NCBI GenBank assembly: GCA_030849945.1
Contig: JAVDKK010000001.1
Span: forward strand, 434,001 to 498,000
From: Schauerella fraxinea
GTDB lineage: Bacteria; Pseudomonadota; Gammaproteobacteria; Burkholderiales; Burkholderiaceae_B
Reading direction: 5' to 3'
Length of the DNA stretch: 64,000 bases
Shown here: piece by piece, positions 52,816-61,545 of the stretch
Layout of the letters: each line of letters starts with the position of its first letter
Numbering within the stretch: the first letter of the stretch is position 1
Made by a program: the position numbers and the translations under genes
Notes under the pieces: generated by a model
What the model saw: only the letters and a program-made list of their open reading frames with translations
Database searches by the model: none
What the model was told of the DNA's origin: nothing

Positions 52816-54678
52816 TCAATCCGAGGTAGTCACGTCCTCGTACCACTCGCCTGCCGCCAACATGATGCGGTGGTGGCCCACGCCGGCCGGCATCATCGGA
52901 AAGCAATTCTCCTGCTCGGCCACCGACACGTCCAGGAAGAATGGCCCGTCGTAATCCAGGCACGCCTGCAAGGCGGCGTCGAGTTGATCGGGGTGCTCCA
53001 CACGCGCGGCGCCCCATCCGAAGGCTTTCGCCAACGCCACGAAATCGGGCAGCGATTCGTTGTAGCTGTGGCTGTAGCGACCGCCGTGGATCAGCTCCTG
53101 CCACTGCCGCACCATGCCCATGTAGCCGTTGTTGCACAGCACGACCTTGACGGGCACGCGGTGCTGCATGGCGGTGGACAGCTCCTGGATATTCATCAGT
53201 ACGGACGCGTCGCCGCTCACGCACACCACCGTGCGCTCGGGATGGGCGATCTGTGCGCCGATGGCAGCGGGTACGCCATAACCCATCGTGCCAGCGCCGC
53301 CCGACGTGAGCCATCGGCCGGGCTTATCGAAACGAAGGTGCTGCGCGGCCCACATCTGATGCTGGCCTACGTCGGTGGACACCACCGCGTCGCGGTCCTG
53401 CAACAACGCGTTCAATCGCTTCATCAGATCCTGCGGCAGGATACGGTCGGCATCGGGCGTCACGCTCAGGCAATCACGTTCGCGCCAGCGCGCCACGCGT
53501 GTCCACCACGCATCCAAACGCGCCGGGTCGAAACCTTCCGGGCCCACCTGCTCGTGCACCGCTTCGCGCAGCGCAGTAACCATCGGCAGGCAGTCGCCAA
53601 CCAACGCCACATCCACGCGAATCACCTTGTTGATGGATGAGGGGTCGATGTCGATATGGATCTTTTTGGCATGCGGGCAGAAGTCAGCGATGCGGCCGGT
53701 GATGCGGTCGTCGAAGCGCGCACCCACGCACACCACCAGATCGGCGTTGTGCATGGCCAAATTGGCTTCAAGGGTGCCGTGCATGCCCAGCATGCCCACG
53801 AACTGGCGGTCGGACGCCGGAAACGCGCCCAAGCCCATCAAGGTGAGGGTGCACGGCGCGCCAGTGTCGCGCACCAGTTGCGTAAATACCGCGCAGGCTT
53901 CAGCGCCGGCGTTGATCAACCCGCCCCCACCGTAGAACACGGGCCGCTTGGCCTGAGCGATCAGCGCGGCCGCATTGCGCAGCGCACCGGCCGGCAAGCG
54001 TGACGGGCTGCGATCGGCCTGACGGCGTGCGCGCAACGCGGCGCGGCTGGTGACGGCGGCGGCCGCTTCTTCGGATTCGGGGTCGACCGACGGCAGCGGC
54101 GCGAGCTGCACGTCTTTGGGGAAATCGATCAGCACGGGACCCGGACGACCGGAGCGCGTAAGCGCCAACGCCCGGTGCACGATATCGCCCACATCGCCGA
54201 TATTGTGAATTTGCGCGTTCCACTTGGTGACCGGGCGCGAGATGCCGATGGCATCGCATTCCTGGAAGGCATCGGTGCCGATCGCCGAGGTCGCCACCTG
54301 CCCGCTGATGCACAGCACCGGGATCGAATCGCACATGGCGTCCAGCAGGCCCGAGGTCGTATTGGCCACGCCGGGACCGGAGGTCACGATCACGACGCCA
54401 GTACGGCCTGTGGAGCGCGCGTACCCTTCGGCGGCATGCACGGCGGCCTGCTCGTGGCGCACCAGCACATGGCGCAGGCGCGGCTCGGCATGCAGGGCGT
54501 CGTAGAGCGGAAGGACGGCGCCGCCGGGATAGCCGAAGACGGTGTCCACACCTTGCGCAATCAAGGTATCGAGCAGCAACGACGCGCCATTACGGGGCGC
54601 GCGATCGGGCTGCGTATCGGGGCGAGCGTCGAGCTCGGTAACGGCATGGGCGTGGAGTCGGTCATTCATGCTGACCAT
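52816..54678 (-). CDS. ilvB: Acetolactate synthase large subunit
   Basis: A 620-residue ThDP- and FAD-dependent enzyme that makes acetolactate or acetohydroxybutyrate for valine, leucine and isoleucine. Signs are VFGYPGGAVLPLYDAL, the ThDP-activating Glu76 in VRHEQAAVHAAEGYAR, VGARFDDRITG, and the ThDP motif from GDASVLMNIQEL to NNGYMGMVRQWQ. The sequence is of the biosynthetic (IlvB/IlvI) rather than the catabolic AlsS type. No small regulatory subunit gene is adjacent. The start is ATG at 54678 (or 54669); neither has a clear ribosome site. An Lrp-type regulator is divergent across 94 AT-rich bases, implying amino-acid-responsive control. Confidence 0.88.
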   Translation of the reverse strand: MVSMNDRLHAHAVTELDARPDTQPDRAPRNGASLLLDTLIAQGVDTVFGYPGGAVLPLYDALHAEPRLRHVLVRHEQAAVHAAEGYARSTGRTGVVIVTSGPGVANTTSGLLDAMCDSIPVLCISGQVATSAIGTDAFQECDAIGISRPVTKWNAQIHNIGDVGDIVHRALALTRSGRPGPVLIDFPKDVQLAPLPSVDPESEEAAAAVTSRAALRARRQADRSPSRLPAGALRNAAALIAQAKRPVFYGGGGLINAGAEACAVFTQLVRDTGAPCTLTLMGLGAFPASDRQFVGMLGMHGTLEANLAMHNADLVVCVGARFDDRITGRIADFCPHAKKIHIDIDPSSINKVIRVDVALVGDCLPMVTALREAVHEQVGPEGFDPARLDAWWTRVARWRERDCLSVTPDADRILPQDLMKRLNALLQDRDAVVSTDVGQHQMWAAQHLRFDKPGRWLTSGGAGTMGYGVPAAIGAQIAHPERTVVCVSGDASVLMNIQELSTAMQHRVPVKVVLCNNGYMGMVRQWQELIHGGRYSHSYNESLPDFVALAKAFGWGAARVEHPDQLDAALQACLDYDGPFFLDVSVAEQENCFPMMPAGVGHHRIMLAAGEWYEDVTTSD

Positions 54679-54687
54679 ATTAAGGGG

Positions 54688-54728
54688 ATTTGTCGAGAAT
54701 ATTTGTCCTATTTCTCTGGAAAATAGAC
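54688..54728. promoter_or_regulatory. Divergent control region with Lrp-like elements
   Basis: In the AT-rich gap between ilvB and the lrp-like gene, ATTTGTC occurs twice (54688-54694 and 54701-54707). An interrupted inverted repeat, GTCCTATTT (54705-54713) with AAATAGAC (54721-54728), follows. These are the only AT-rich elements in the area and are good candidates for binding by the adjacent regulator. Confidence 0.5.
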
Positions 54729-54772
54729 ACGTTTGGAGTAAATTTATCTTCATATCCGCTAAGGTGAAGAAA

Positions 54773-55240
54773 ATGAATCTAGACAAGTTCGACTTGGCCA
54801 TTTTGCAGGTGCTGCAACGCAACGCGCGCGCGAGTCTGGCCGAGATCGGGGCCGCCGTGGGACTGTCGTCCACGCCCTGTTGGAACCGCATCAAGCGCAT
54901 GGAAGGCGCCGGCGTCATTCGCGGCTATACCGTCGACATCGATCCCGCGAGTTTGGGCTTCATGGACACGGTGATCGTGCACGTGACGCTCGAGAGTCAC
55001 AGCGACGAAACGCTGTATGAATTCGGCAAGGCGTTGTCGGCCATCCCCGAAGTGCTGGAAGCGTTTCTCGTCTCCGGCGATTACGACTACTACATTCGGA
55101 TTGCCGTGCGCGACACGCGCGACTACGAACGCATGCTGCGCGAACAGCTTTATCGCATTCCGGGCATCCGGCACAGCAAATCCTGCTTCGTATTGCGACG
55201 GCTGAAGGAAACCTTGCTGCCGATCGCGCATAGCGGTTAG
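54773..55240 (+). CDS. Lrp/AsnC family transcriptional regulator
   Basis: A 155-residue regulator. The N-terminal helix-turn-helix (LDKFDLAILQVLQRNARASLAEIGAAVGLSSTPCWNRIKRME, residues 3-44) is Lrp-type, and the C-terminal ligand-binding RAM domain ends in FVLRRLKETLLPI. The AFLVSGDYDYYIRIAVRD segment is characteristic. It probably senses an amino acid and controls the divergent acetolactate synthase gene. The ATG has AAGGTG 7 bases upstream. Longer frames into ilvB are not supported. Confidence 0.92.
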   Translation: MNLDKFDLAILQVLQRNARASLAEIGAAVGLSSTPCWNRIKRMEGAGVIRGYTVDIDPASLGFMDTVIVHVTLESHSDETLYEFGKALSAIPEVLEAFLVSGDYDYYIRIAVRDTRDYERMLREQLYRIPGIRHSKSCFVLRRLKETLLPIAHSG

Positions 55241-55418
55241 CGTGCCGCGAAGCGTCTGGCCGTGCGAGCGGCGAACCTGAGCGACTGGATGTCATGGCTG
55301 ACTTAGGTTGCTGCGCACATGCGCGAAGCGCAGGCAGCCCAAGCGCTTTCGTTGCGCGCCGATATAATTCGGTCTCTGCGGCGCATCGCGCCCACTGTTG
55401 CAACACCGCCCACACGCA

Positions 55419-55919
55419 ATGACCCTCGTCACCGAAAAGCCCTGGTACACCGTGCGCCGCTCCAAGCTGCACGGCAACGGCGTCTTCGCCGCCCGCAAGA
55501 TTCCCGAAGGCACTCGCATCATCGAATACGGTGGCGCACGCATTTCACCCGAAGAAGCGGATCGTCGGCATCCAACCAATCCGGACGATCCTTTTCACAC
55601 CTTCTTCTTTGCCTTGAGCAGCGGCCAGGTGATCGACGGCGGCGACCAGGGCAACGATGCCCGCTGGATCAATCACGCGTGCGCGCCCAATTGCCAGACC
55701 GAGGAAGGCCGACACGGCAAGCGCGTGTATGTGGTGGCCCTGCGCGATATCCCGCGTGGCGAAGAATTGTTTTACGACTACGGTCTGGTGATGGAAGACA
55801 AGATCACCAAGCAGATGAAGCGCGACTACCAATGCCTGTGCGGCGCGCCCACGTGCCGCGGCACCATGCTGGCGTTGCCCGAGAAGAAAAAGAAGAAGGC
55901 GAAGACGGCCGAGGCTTGA
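55419..55919 (+). CDS. SET-domain protein-lysine methyltransferase
   Basis: A 166-residue compact SET protein that should transfer a methyl group from S-adenosylmethionine to a protein lysine. Motifs are GNGVFAARKIPEGTRIIEYGG, NHACAPNC (residues 85-92), GEELFYDYG with the catalytic tyrosine near 121, and a zinc-binding post-SET end QCLCGAPTCRG (Cys139, 141, 146). The C-terminus is lysine-rich (KKKKKAK). Bacterial members occur in Bordetella and relatives; substrates are mostly unknown. The ATG at 55419 is preferred over an upstream TTG in frame. It seems to be a single-gene unit. Confidence 0.9.
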   Translation: MTLVTEKPWYTVRRSKLHGNGVFAARKIPEGTRIIEYGGARISPEEADRRHPTNPDDPFHTFFFALSSGQVIDGGDQGNDARWINHACAPNCQTEEGRHGKRVYVVALRDIPRGEELFYDYGLVMEDKITKQMKRDYQCLCGAPTCRGTMLALPEKKKKKAKTAEA

Positions 55920-55951
55920 TCGGGAGATAGGCAACGCCGTCCGCTAACCCA

Positions 55952-56527
55952 TCAGCGTCCCAATGTGCCGCTGCGCGCCATTGCGGCCAGGCAATCGAAC
56001 ACATCGCCGGGCACGATGCGCCCGGCGCACGCCAGCATCAGATTGCGCGGCAAACCGAAGTCTTCGATCGTGTAGCCCTCGGCATCCACCGTGCGATGCG
56101 CATCACGCGGATCCGGGCGGCCCGGCACCTGATCCACGATAGCTGCGTCGCCCTCCATATACATCCACACCGGTTTGCCTAAAGCCGCCGCGTAGCCGAT
56201 CTCGAATGCGGTGCCTGAGTCGGGTTCGTAACCGCGAAAGGCATTCACGTTGGCCAGCACGGCGTCGGCCTGGCGGATCAGGGCCACATTGCCCTCGTAG
56301 ATCCACTCGGCCAATGCCGGCCCGCTTATGTCAGCCGGCGCGGCATTGTCCAGCGGATACAAGCCTTCAAAACCATGCTCGGCGCACGCTGCCTTCAGCC
56401 GCTCGCCCCACGCCACGGCATCGGCGCGAAACACATCGAACCCCGCGAGGTACAAGGTTGGGCGCGCCGGCGCTGCACGTGCAGACGCGCCGACGCCATT
56501 GACGGTGGGGATTGCAGATTCGTTCAT
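55952..56527 (-). CDS. Nucleoside 2-deoxyribosyltransferase
   Basis: A 191-residue enzyme that exchanges the base of 2-deoxyribonucleosides or hydrolyses them. YLAGFDVFR at the strand-1 loop, NVNAFRGYEPDSGTAFEIGYAAALGKPVW with the catalytic Glu, and the Asp-rich substrate loop place it in the family. A 20-residue Ala-rich extension precedes the domain. It is followed on the same strand by nothing and preceded 24 bases upstream by the panE-like gene, so they are probably co-transcribed. With the divergent nucleoside importer it fits a nucleobase salvage theme. Confidence 0.85.
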   Translation of the reverse strand: MNESAIPTVNGVGASARAAPARPTLYLAGFDVFRADAVAWGERLKAACAEHGFEGLYPLDNAAPADISGPALAEWIYEGNVALIRQADAVLANVNAFRGYEPDSGTAFEIGYAAALGKPVWMYMEGDAAIVDQVPGRPDPRDAHRTVDAEGYTIEDFGLPRNLMLACAGRIVPGDVFDCLAAMARSGTLGR

Positions 56528-56551
56528 TGAAGTACCGTTATTGCGCGAGGA

Positions 56552-57502
56552 TCAACTTGCTTTCTCAGCCGTCTTGGCTTGCTTGGCGCGTCGATTCTGA
56601 TACACCTGCAGATGGCAATACGCCGTGCGCAGATACGGCGTCTCGATGCCCAGCGTGCGGGCGCGCGCGGCCATGTCGCCCACGATGTGGTCGGCTTCGA
56701 CTTGTTGGCCGCCTTGCAGATCGCGAAACATCGACGCCGTCATCGGCGATGCCGGATCGAGCATCATCTTGCTGGTGCGCGCGTCGGCTTCCGCGCTTAC
56801 CGGATGCGTCATCGCGCTGGCCACGGCTTGCGTTTCGGCGATCAGGCCGCGCAGGATGTCCAGGCCGTCTTGCGTGGAGGCGATCTCGCCCACCGCGCCG
56901 CGCATCAAGCAGGTCGCGGCCGCCAACGAGGTCAGGAACGTGAACTTCTCCCAGATCGCCTGATAGATATTGGCGCTATTGGTGAGGTCGAAGCCCGCCT
57001 GGCCCAATGCGGCCACGATGGCCTGGCTGCGCGCACTGTTGTGGTCGCCCGTGCGTTCACCGAAGGTCATGGCGGCGCCCTTGTTCAGATGGCGCACCAC
57101 GCCGCCCTCGCCCAACGTAGCGCTGATCTGGCACAGGCCGCCCAGCACGCGATGCGCGCCAAAACGGGTGTCGAGCACCTCGTAATGCGCCACGCCGTTC
57201 ATGATGGGCAGAATGGTGGTGTGCTCGCCGACGGCGGGAGCGATCGCCTCGATGGCCGCATCCAGGTCGTACGCCTTGCAGCTCAGCACCACCAGATCGT
57301 AGTCATCCTTGAGTTCGTCTTGCGTCACGATTTTGGGATGCACCACGGCGTCGCCCAGCGGGCTCTCGATGCGCAGGCCATCCGCGCGCAACGCCTGTGC
57401 ACGCTTTTCGCGCACAAGGAATGTGACGTCCGCACCGGCCTGTGCCGCCCGTCCGCCAAAATAGCCGCCCGTGCCGCCGGCACCCAAGAACAACATACGC
57501 AT
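56552..57502 (-). CDS. panE: 2-dehydropantoate 2-reductase (ketopantoate reductase)
   Basis: A 316-residue NADPH-dependent reductase that makes pantoate for coenzyme A. The Rossmann start MRMLFLGAGGTGGYFGGRAAQAG, the catalytic Lys in LSCKAYDL, LPIMNGVAH, and the C-terminal KMMLDPASPMTASMFRDLQGGQQVEADHIVG block are all present. ApbA/PanE-like paralogues are common, so a different 2-keto acid is possible. The start at 57502 follows a TATA-like element on the minus strand. A nucleoside deoxyribosyltransferase follows after 24 bases. Confidence 0.88.
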   Translation of the reverse strand: MRMLFLGAGGTGGYFGGRAAQAGADVTFLVREKRAQALRADGLRIESPLGDAVVHPKIVTQDELKDDYDLVVLSCKAYDLDAAIEAIAPAVGEHTTILPIMNGVAHYEVLDTRFGAHRVLGGLCQISATLGEGGVVRHLNKGAAMTFGERTGDHNSARSQAIVAALGQAGFDLTNSANIYQAIWEKFTFLTSLAAATCLMRGAVGEIASTQDGLDILRGLIAETQAVASAMTHPVSAEADARTSKMMLDPASPMTASMFRDLQGGQQVEADHIVGDMAARARTLGIETPYLRTAYCHLQVYQNRRAKQAKTAEKAS

Positions 57503-57570
57503 CGCTCAATCTCCAGGAGTGACCGCCGGACGCACACCTGTTGCAAGCGTCGGCGGCGGTCTTATATGAA

Positions 57571-57651
57571 GCGCCATTATGCGCGCGTCGGCCGACCAGC
57601 CGAACGCCCTATAATGGCGCGCTTTGCAACACTCACGCCCCAATTTGGGGC
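57571..57651. promoter_or_regulatory. Mirror-image divergent promoters and a palindromic site
   Basis: GCGCCATTAT (57571-57580) and ATAATGGCGC (57611-57620) form a perfect 10-base inverted repeat 30 bases apart. It supplies a -10 element to each strand: CATAAT for panE (minus) and TATAAT at 57610-57615 for the BMP operon (plus). GCCCCAATTTGGGGC (57637-57651), just past the plus -10, is a candidate operator at the transcript start. No good -35 hexamers were found. The rest of 57503-57854 holds no gene that I can support. Confidence 0.5.
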
Positions 57652-57854
57652 ACGTTACGCAACCTTGCATTAAAAGAGTGCAACGTCCATCGCGTTCCGT
57701 CTCAGACTGCGAATAGACGTTGTAATGGCATACATTTTGCATGATCGTAAGCCCTGCGCACGCCATCCTTGGCGTGCCGAAGACATCCGCGGCATGCCGT
57801 CACTGGCGCTGCTTGCTCATTCCTAGCTTTCGATCCGAAAAGGACCTTGTCACC

Positions 57855-58880
57855 ATGTCATTCGTCTCCCGTTTTCCGGCCACGTCCGCCGCGCGACGCC
57901 ATGCCCTCAAGCTCGGCGTGGGCGTGATTGCCGCCATCGTCATGGGCGGTCCGGTCCATGCGCAAACGGCCAAGACACGCGTTGCCGCCGTCTATACCGT
58001 GCCGGTCGAGCAGCAGTGGGTGTCGCGGATCCATACGGCCTTGAACGCCGCCAAGGCGCGCGGCGAGATCGACTATGTGTATTCCGAAAACGTGACCAAC
58101 GCGGACTACGAGCGCGTGGTGCGCCAGTACGCCGAGCAGGGCAACAAGCTGATCGTGGGCGAAGCGTTCGCCGTCGAAGCGGCCGCCCGCAAGGTGGCGC
58201 GCGATTATCCCGATACCGGCTTTTTGATGGGGTCGTCGGGCAAGCCGCAGAAGCCCAACTTCTCGGTGTTCGACAACTACATCCAGGAACCCGCGTATCT
58301 GACCGGCATGATTGCCGGCGGCATGACCAAGACCGGCAAGATCGGCTTGGTGGGCGGCTACCCCATCCCCGAAGTCAACCGCTTGATGAATGCGTTCATC
58401 GCCGGCGCGCGTGAAACACGTCCCGACGCCACGTTTACCGTGAGCTTCATCGGCTCGTGGTTCGATCCCCCGAAGGCCAAGGAAGCCGCTTTCGCCATGA
58501 TCGATCAGGGCGCGGACGTGTTGTACGCCGAGCGCTTCGGCGTGTCGGACGCGGCCAAGGAACGCGGCAAGCTGGCCATCGGCAACGTGGTCAATACGCA
58601 AAGCCAGTATCCGGACACGGTCGTGGCCTCGGCCTTGTGGGATATGCAGCCCACGATCGACCTGGCGCTCAAGCAGGTGCGCGAAGGCACGTTCAAGCCG
58701 GCCGAATTCGGCGAGTACTCGATGATGAAGCACAAGGGCTCGTCGCTCGCGCCGCTCGGCACGTTCGAATCCAAGATCCCGGCTGAATTGAAGGCGCGTG
58801 TCGAAACCAAGCAGAAAGCCATTCTGGATGGCTCGTTCGAAGTCAAGGTTGTGGACAGCGAGCCCAAGCCCGCCAAATGA
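57855..58880 (+). CDS. BMP family ABC transporter substrate-binding protein
   Basis: A 341-residue periplasmic receptor of the Bmp/PnrA family, which binds purine or other nucleosides and bases. The signal peptide ends VHAQ (cleavage near residue 36). Typical parts are RVAAVYTVPVEQQWVSRIHTAL, EAFAVEAAARKVARDYPDTGFLMG, GKIGLVGGYPIPEVNRLMNAF and SWFDPPKAKEAAFAMIDQGADVLY. The ATG at 57855 follows AAGGA and yields a proper signal peptide; an upstream in-frame ATG at 57741 would add a poor N-terminus. It overlaps the ATPase gene by 4 bases, so it is the first gene of a transport operon. Confidence 0.92.
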   Translation: MSFVSRFPATSAARRHALKLGVGVIAAIVMGGPVHAQTAKTRVAAVYTVPVEQQWVSRIHTALNAAKARGEIDYVYSENVTNADYERVVRQYAEQGNKLIVGEAFAVEAAARKVARDYPDTGFLMGSSGKPQKPNFSVFDNYIQEPAYLTGMIAGGMTKTGKIGLVGGYPIPEVNRLMNAFIAGARETRPDATFTVSFIGSWFDPPKAKEAAFAMIDQGADVLYAERFGVSDAAKERGKLAIGNVVNTQSQYPDTVVASALWDMQPTIDLALKQVREGTFKPAEFGEYSMMKHKGSSLAPLGTFESKIPAELKARVETKQKAILDGSFEVKVVDSEPKPAK

Positions 58881-60463
58881 ACACCGTGTCGCCCGCCGCC
58901 GTCGCACCGGCACTCGCCCTGCGCGGCATCACCAAACGCTTCGGCACCCTGACGGCCAACGACGATGTGTCGTTGACCGTCGCGCCCGGCGAAGTGCTGG
59001 CGCTGCTGGGCGAAAACGGCGCGGGCAAGTCCACGCTCGTGTCGATCCTGTTTGGCCATTACATGGCCGATGCCGGCGACATCGAGGTGTTCGGTCAACC
59101 GCTTGCGCCCGGCAAACCCGAAGCGGCCCTGGCCGCCGGGGTGGGCATGGTGCATCAGCACTTCACGTTGGCCGACAACCTCACCGTGCTGGACAACGTG
59201 ATGGTGGGCACCGAATCGCTGTGGCGGCCGGCCTCGCGCCGCCGCCAGGCGAGCGAGAAACTCGTGGCACTCGGGACACGGTTCGGTTTGGCCGTGAACC
59301 CGCAAGCGCGCGTCGCCGATCTGTCGGTCGGCGAAAAGCAGCGGGTCGAAATTTTGAAGGCGCTGTATCGCGGCGCTCGTATTCTGATTCTGGACGAACC
59401 CACGGCCGTGCTCACGCCGCAGGAAGTGGATGGTCTGTTTGCCACCTTGCGCGGCTTTATCGCCGAGGGGCTGGCCGTGGTGTTCATCTCGCACAAGCTC
59501 GATGAAGTGATGGCGGTGTCGCACCGCGTGGCGGTGCTGCGCCGGGGCAAGCTGGTGGCCGAACGCGATACACATGCCACCTCGCCCGCCGAACTGGCCG
59601 AGCTGATGGTGGGCCGTAAAGTCGTCCTGCCGCGGACGCAGGCCACAGTGCGCGCCGAGCAAGCCAGCCCCGTCGTCACGCTGTCGCAAGTGACCGTGCG
59701 CGGCAGTCGCGGCGCCGCGCCGAAGCTCGATGCCTTGGATCTCACCGTGCATCGGCATGAAATCGTGGCCATCGCCGGCGTGGCGGGAAATGGCCAGCAC
59801 GCGTTGGTGTCGGTGCTGACCGGCATGGCGCGCCCGCATGACGGCACGATCCGACTTGGCCCCGAGCATGCGCCGGCGCCGCAAACACCAGCGCAATGGA
59901 CGGCCGCAGGCGTGGGCCGCATTCCGGAAGATCGTCATCATGAAGGGCTGATCGGCGATAACCCGTTGTGGGAAAACGCCATCGTCGAAGATCTGCATGA
60001 ATCGCGCTTCGCCCGCTTCGGGCTGGTGCGCGCCAGCGCCGGCCGCGCCTTCGCGCAATCGCTGGTCGACCAGTTCGATGTGCGTGCCGCCTCGTTGGAC
60101 GTGCGCTCGCGCAGTCTGTCCGGCGGCAATATGCAAAAGCTGATTCTGGGCCGGGCGTTGTCGCGCGAGCCACGTTTGATCGTCGCCGACCAGCCCACCT
60201 GGGGCCTGGATGTGGGCGCGGTCGCCTATGTGCGCGAGCGCTTGCTGGCCGCGCGCGAACGCGGCGCCGGCATCTTGCTCGTCTCCGAAGACCTGGACGA
60301 AATCTTTGCCCTGGCGGACCGGATTGCCGTGCTCTGCGCCGGCCGCCTGGTGGCCGATCGCCCGGTGGGCGACTGGACCCCCGCTACCGTCGGCCTGGCC
60401 ATGACGGGCGCCTTGCCCGACTTCGCCGCCGCCCCTCATTCCGACCTGACTGCCGCCGTATGA
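58877..60463 (+). CDS. ABC transporter ATPase, two cassettes (nucleoside import)
   Basis: A 528-residue cytoplasmic protein with two ATP-binding cassettes, like sugar and nucleoside importers of the RbsA/YufO type. The first has Walker A GENGAGKST, signature LSVGEKQRVEI and Walker B ILILDEPTA. The second has a degenerate Walker A (GVAGNGQHALV), signature LSGGNMQKLIL and a Walker B in which Asp-Glu is replaced (LIVADQPTWGLD), as is common for the second half. It overlaps the receptor and permease genes by 4 bases each, so translation is coupled. Confidence 0.94.
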   Translation: MNTVSPAAVAPALALRGITKRFGTLTANDDVSLTVAPGEVLALLGENGAGKSTLVSILFGHYMADAGDIEVFGQPLAPGKPEAALAAGVGMVHQHFTLADNLTVLDNVMVGTESLWRPASRRRQASEKLVALGTRFGLAVNPQARVADLSVGEKQRVEILKALYRGARILILDEPTAVLTPQEVDGLFATLRGFIAEGLAVVFISHKLDEVMAVSHRVAVLRRGKLVAERDTHATSPAELAELMVGRKVVLPRTQATVRAEQASPVVTLSQVTVRGSRGAAPKLDALDLTVHRHEIVAIAGVAGNGQHALVSVLTGMARPHDGTIRLGPEHAPAPQTPAQWTAAGVGRIPEDRHHEGLIGDNPLWENAIVEDLHESRFARFGLVRASAGRAFAQSLVDQFDVRAASLDVRSRSLSGGNMQKLILGRALSREPRLIVADQPTWGLDVGAVAYVRERLLAARERGAGILLVSEDLDEIFALADRIAVLCAGRLVADRPVGDWTPATVGLAMTGALPDFAAAPHSDLTAAV

Positions 60464-61527
60464 AGTACTCGCTCGAGCGCCGCCCCGAACCCAGCCGCGT
60501 CGCCATGGCCGTCGCCCCGCTGGCTGCCGTCGCCTGCACCCTCATCATCTGCGCCCTGCTCGTGGCCTGGGCCGGCGCCCCCGTGGGCCGCACGTATGTG
60601 CTGCTGTTCGAGGGGGCATTCGGCTCACGCTTTGCCTGGGCCGAAACGCTCACGCGCGCCACGCCCATCATGCTCACCGGGCTCGCCTGCGCCGTGGCGT
60701 TTCGCGCCCGGTTCTACAACATCGGCGCCGAAGGCCAACTCTATCTGGGTGCGCTGGCGGCCGTGGCCGTGGGCGGCATGCATGGCGGTGTGGGCCTCGA
60801 TCTACCCTTACCGGTGCTGGCCGTGGGCATGATGCTGGCGGCCGCGCTCGCCGGCGCGCTATTGCTGTTGATCCCGGCGTTATTGAAAACGCGCCTGGGC
60901 GTGGACGAAGTCGTCACCACGCTCCTGGGCAACTTCATCGTGCTGCTGTTCGTGTCGATGCTGCTGGACGGCGCCATGAAGGATCCGATGGCGATGGGCT
61001 GGCCCCAGTCGGTCGCACTCAATCCCGATCTGGAATTCAGCAAGCTCATCGCGCGCACGCGCGCCCATACCGGGCTGCTGTGGGCTGTGGGCTTGGCCAT
61101 CGCGCTGTGGCTCATCAATCGCTACACGGTGTTCGGCTTCAAGATGCGCTCGGTAGGCGCCAATGCGCATGCCGCGCGGTTTCTGGGATTGCCCGTCACG
61201 CGCGTGATGCTCGGCACCGCCATGCTGTCGGGCGCGCTGGCCGGCCTAGCGGGCGCCATCGAGGTCGCGGGCCGCACCAGCTATGTCACGCTCGATATGT
61301 CGCCGGGTTACGGCTACACCGGCGTGGTGGTGGCCATGCTTGCTGGCCTGCATCCGCTGGGCGTCATCGCCGCGAGTGTGTTCGTGGCCGGCATGCTCGT
61401 TGGCGCCGACAGCATGAGCCGCGCCATCGCAGTGCCCAATTACATTGCCGACGTGATCGTGGCGGTGTCGCTGCTCACGATGCTGGTCGCCACCCTGTTC
61501 GCGCAATACCGCGTGCGGCGCGGCTAA
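60460..61527 (+). CDS. ABC transporter permease 1 (nucleoside import)
   Basis: A 355-residue inner-membrane permease of the BPD_transp_2 (RbsC/YufP-like) family with about 9-10 hydrophobic segments. FRARFYNIGAEGQLYLGALAA, TRLGVDEVVTTLLGNFIVLL and GYGYTGVVVAMLAGLHPLGVIAAS are family hallmarks. It should pair with the second permease to form the channel. Its ATG overlaps the ATPase stop by 4 bases. Confidence 0.93.
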   Translation: MKYSLERRPEPSRVAMAVAPLAAVACTLIICALLVAWAGAPVGRTYVLLFEGAFGSRFAWAETLTRATPIMLTGLACAVAFRARFYNIGAEGQLYLGALAAVAVGGMHGGVGLDLPLPVLAVGMMLAAALAGALLLLIPALLKTRLGVDEVVTTLLGNFIVLLFVSMLLDGAMKDPMAMGWPQSVALNPDLEFSKLIARTRAHTGLLWAVGLAIALWLINRYTVFGFKMRSVGANAHAARFLGLPVTRVMLGTAMLSGALAGLAGAIEVAGRTSYVTLDMSPGYGYTGVVVAMLAGLHPLGVIAASVFVAGMLVGADSMSRAIAVPNYIADVIVAVSLLTMLVATLFAQYRVRRG

Positions 61528-61545
61528 CGGCCAAGGACGAACACG

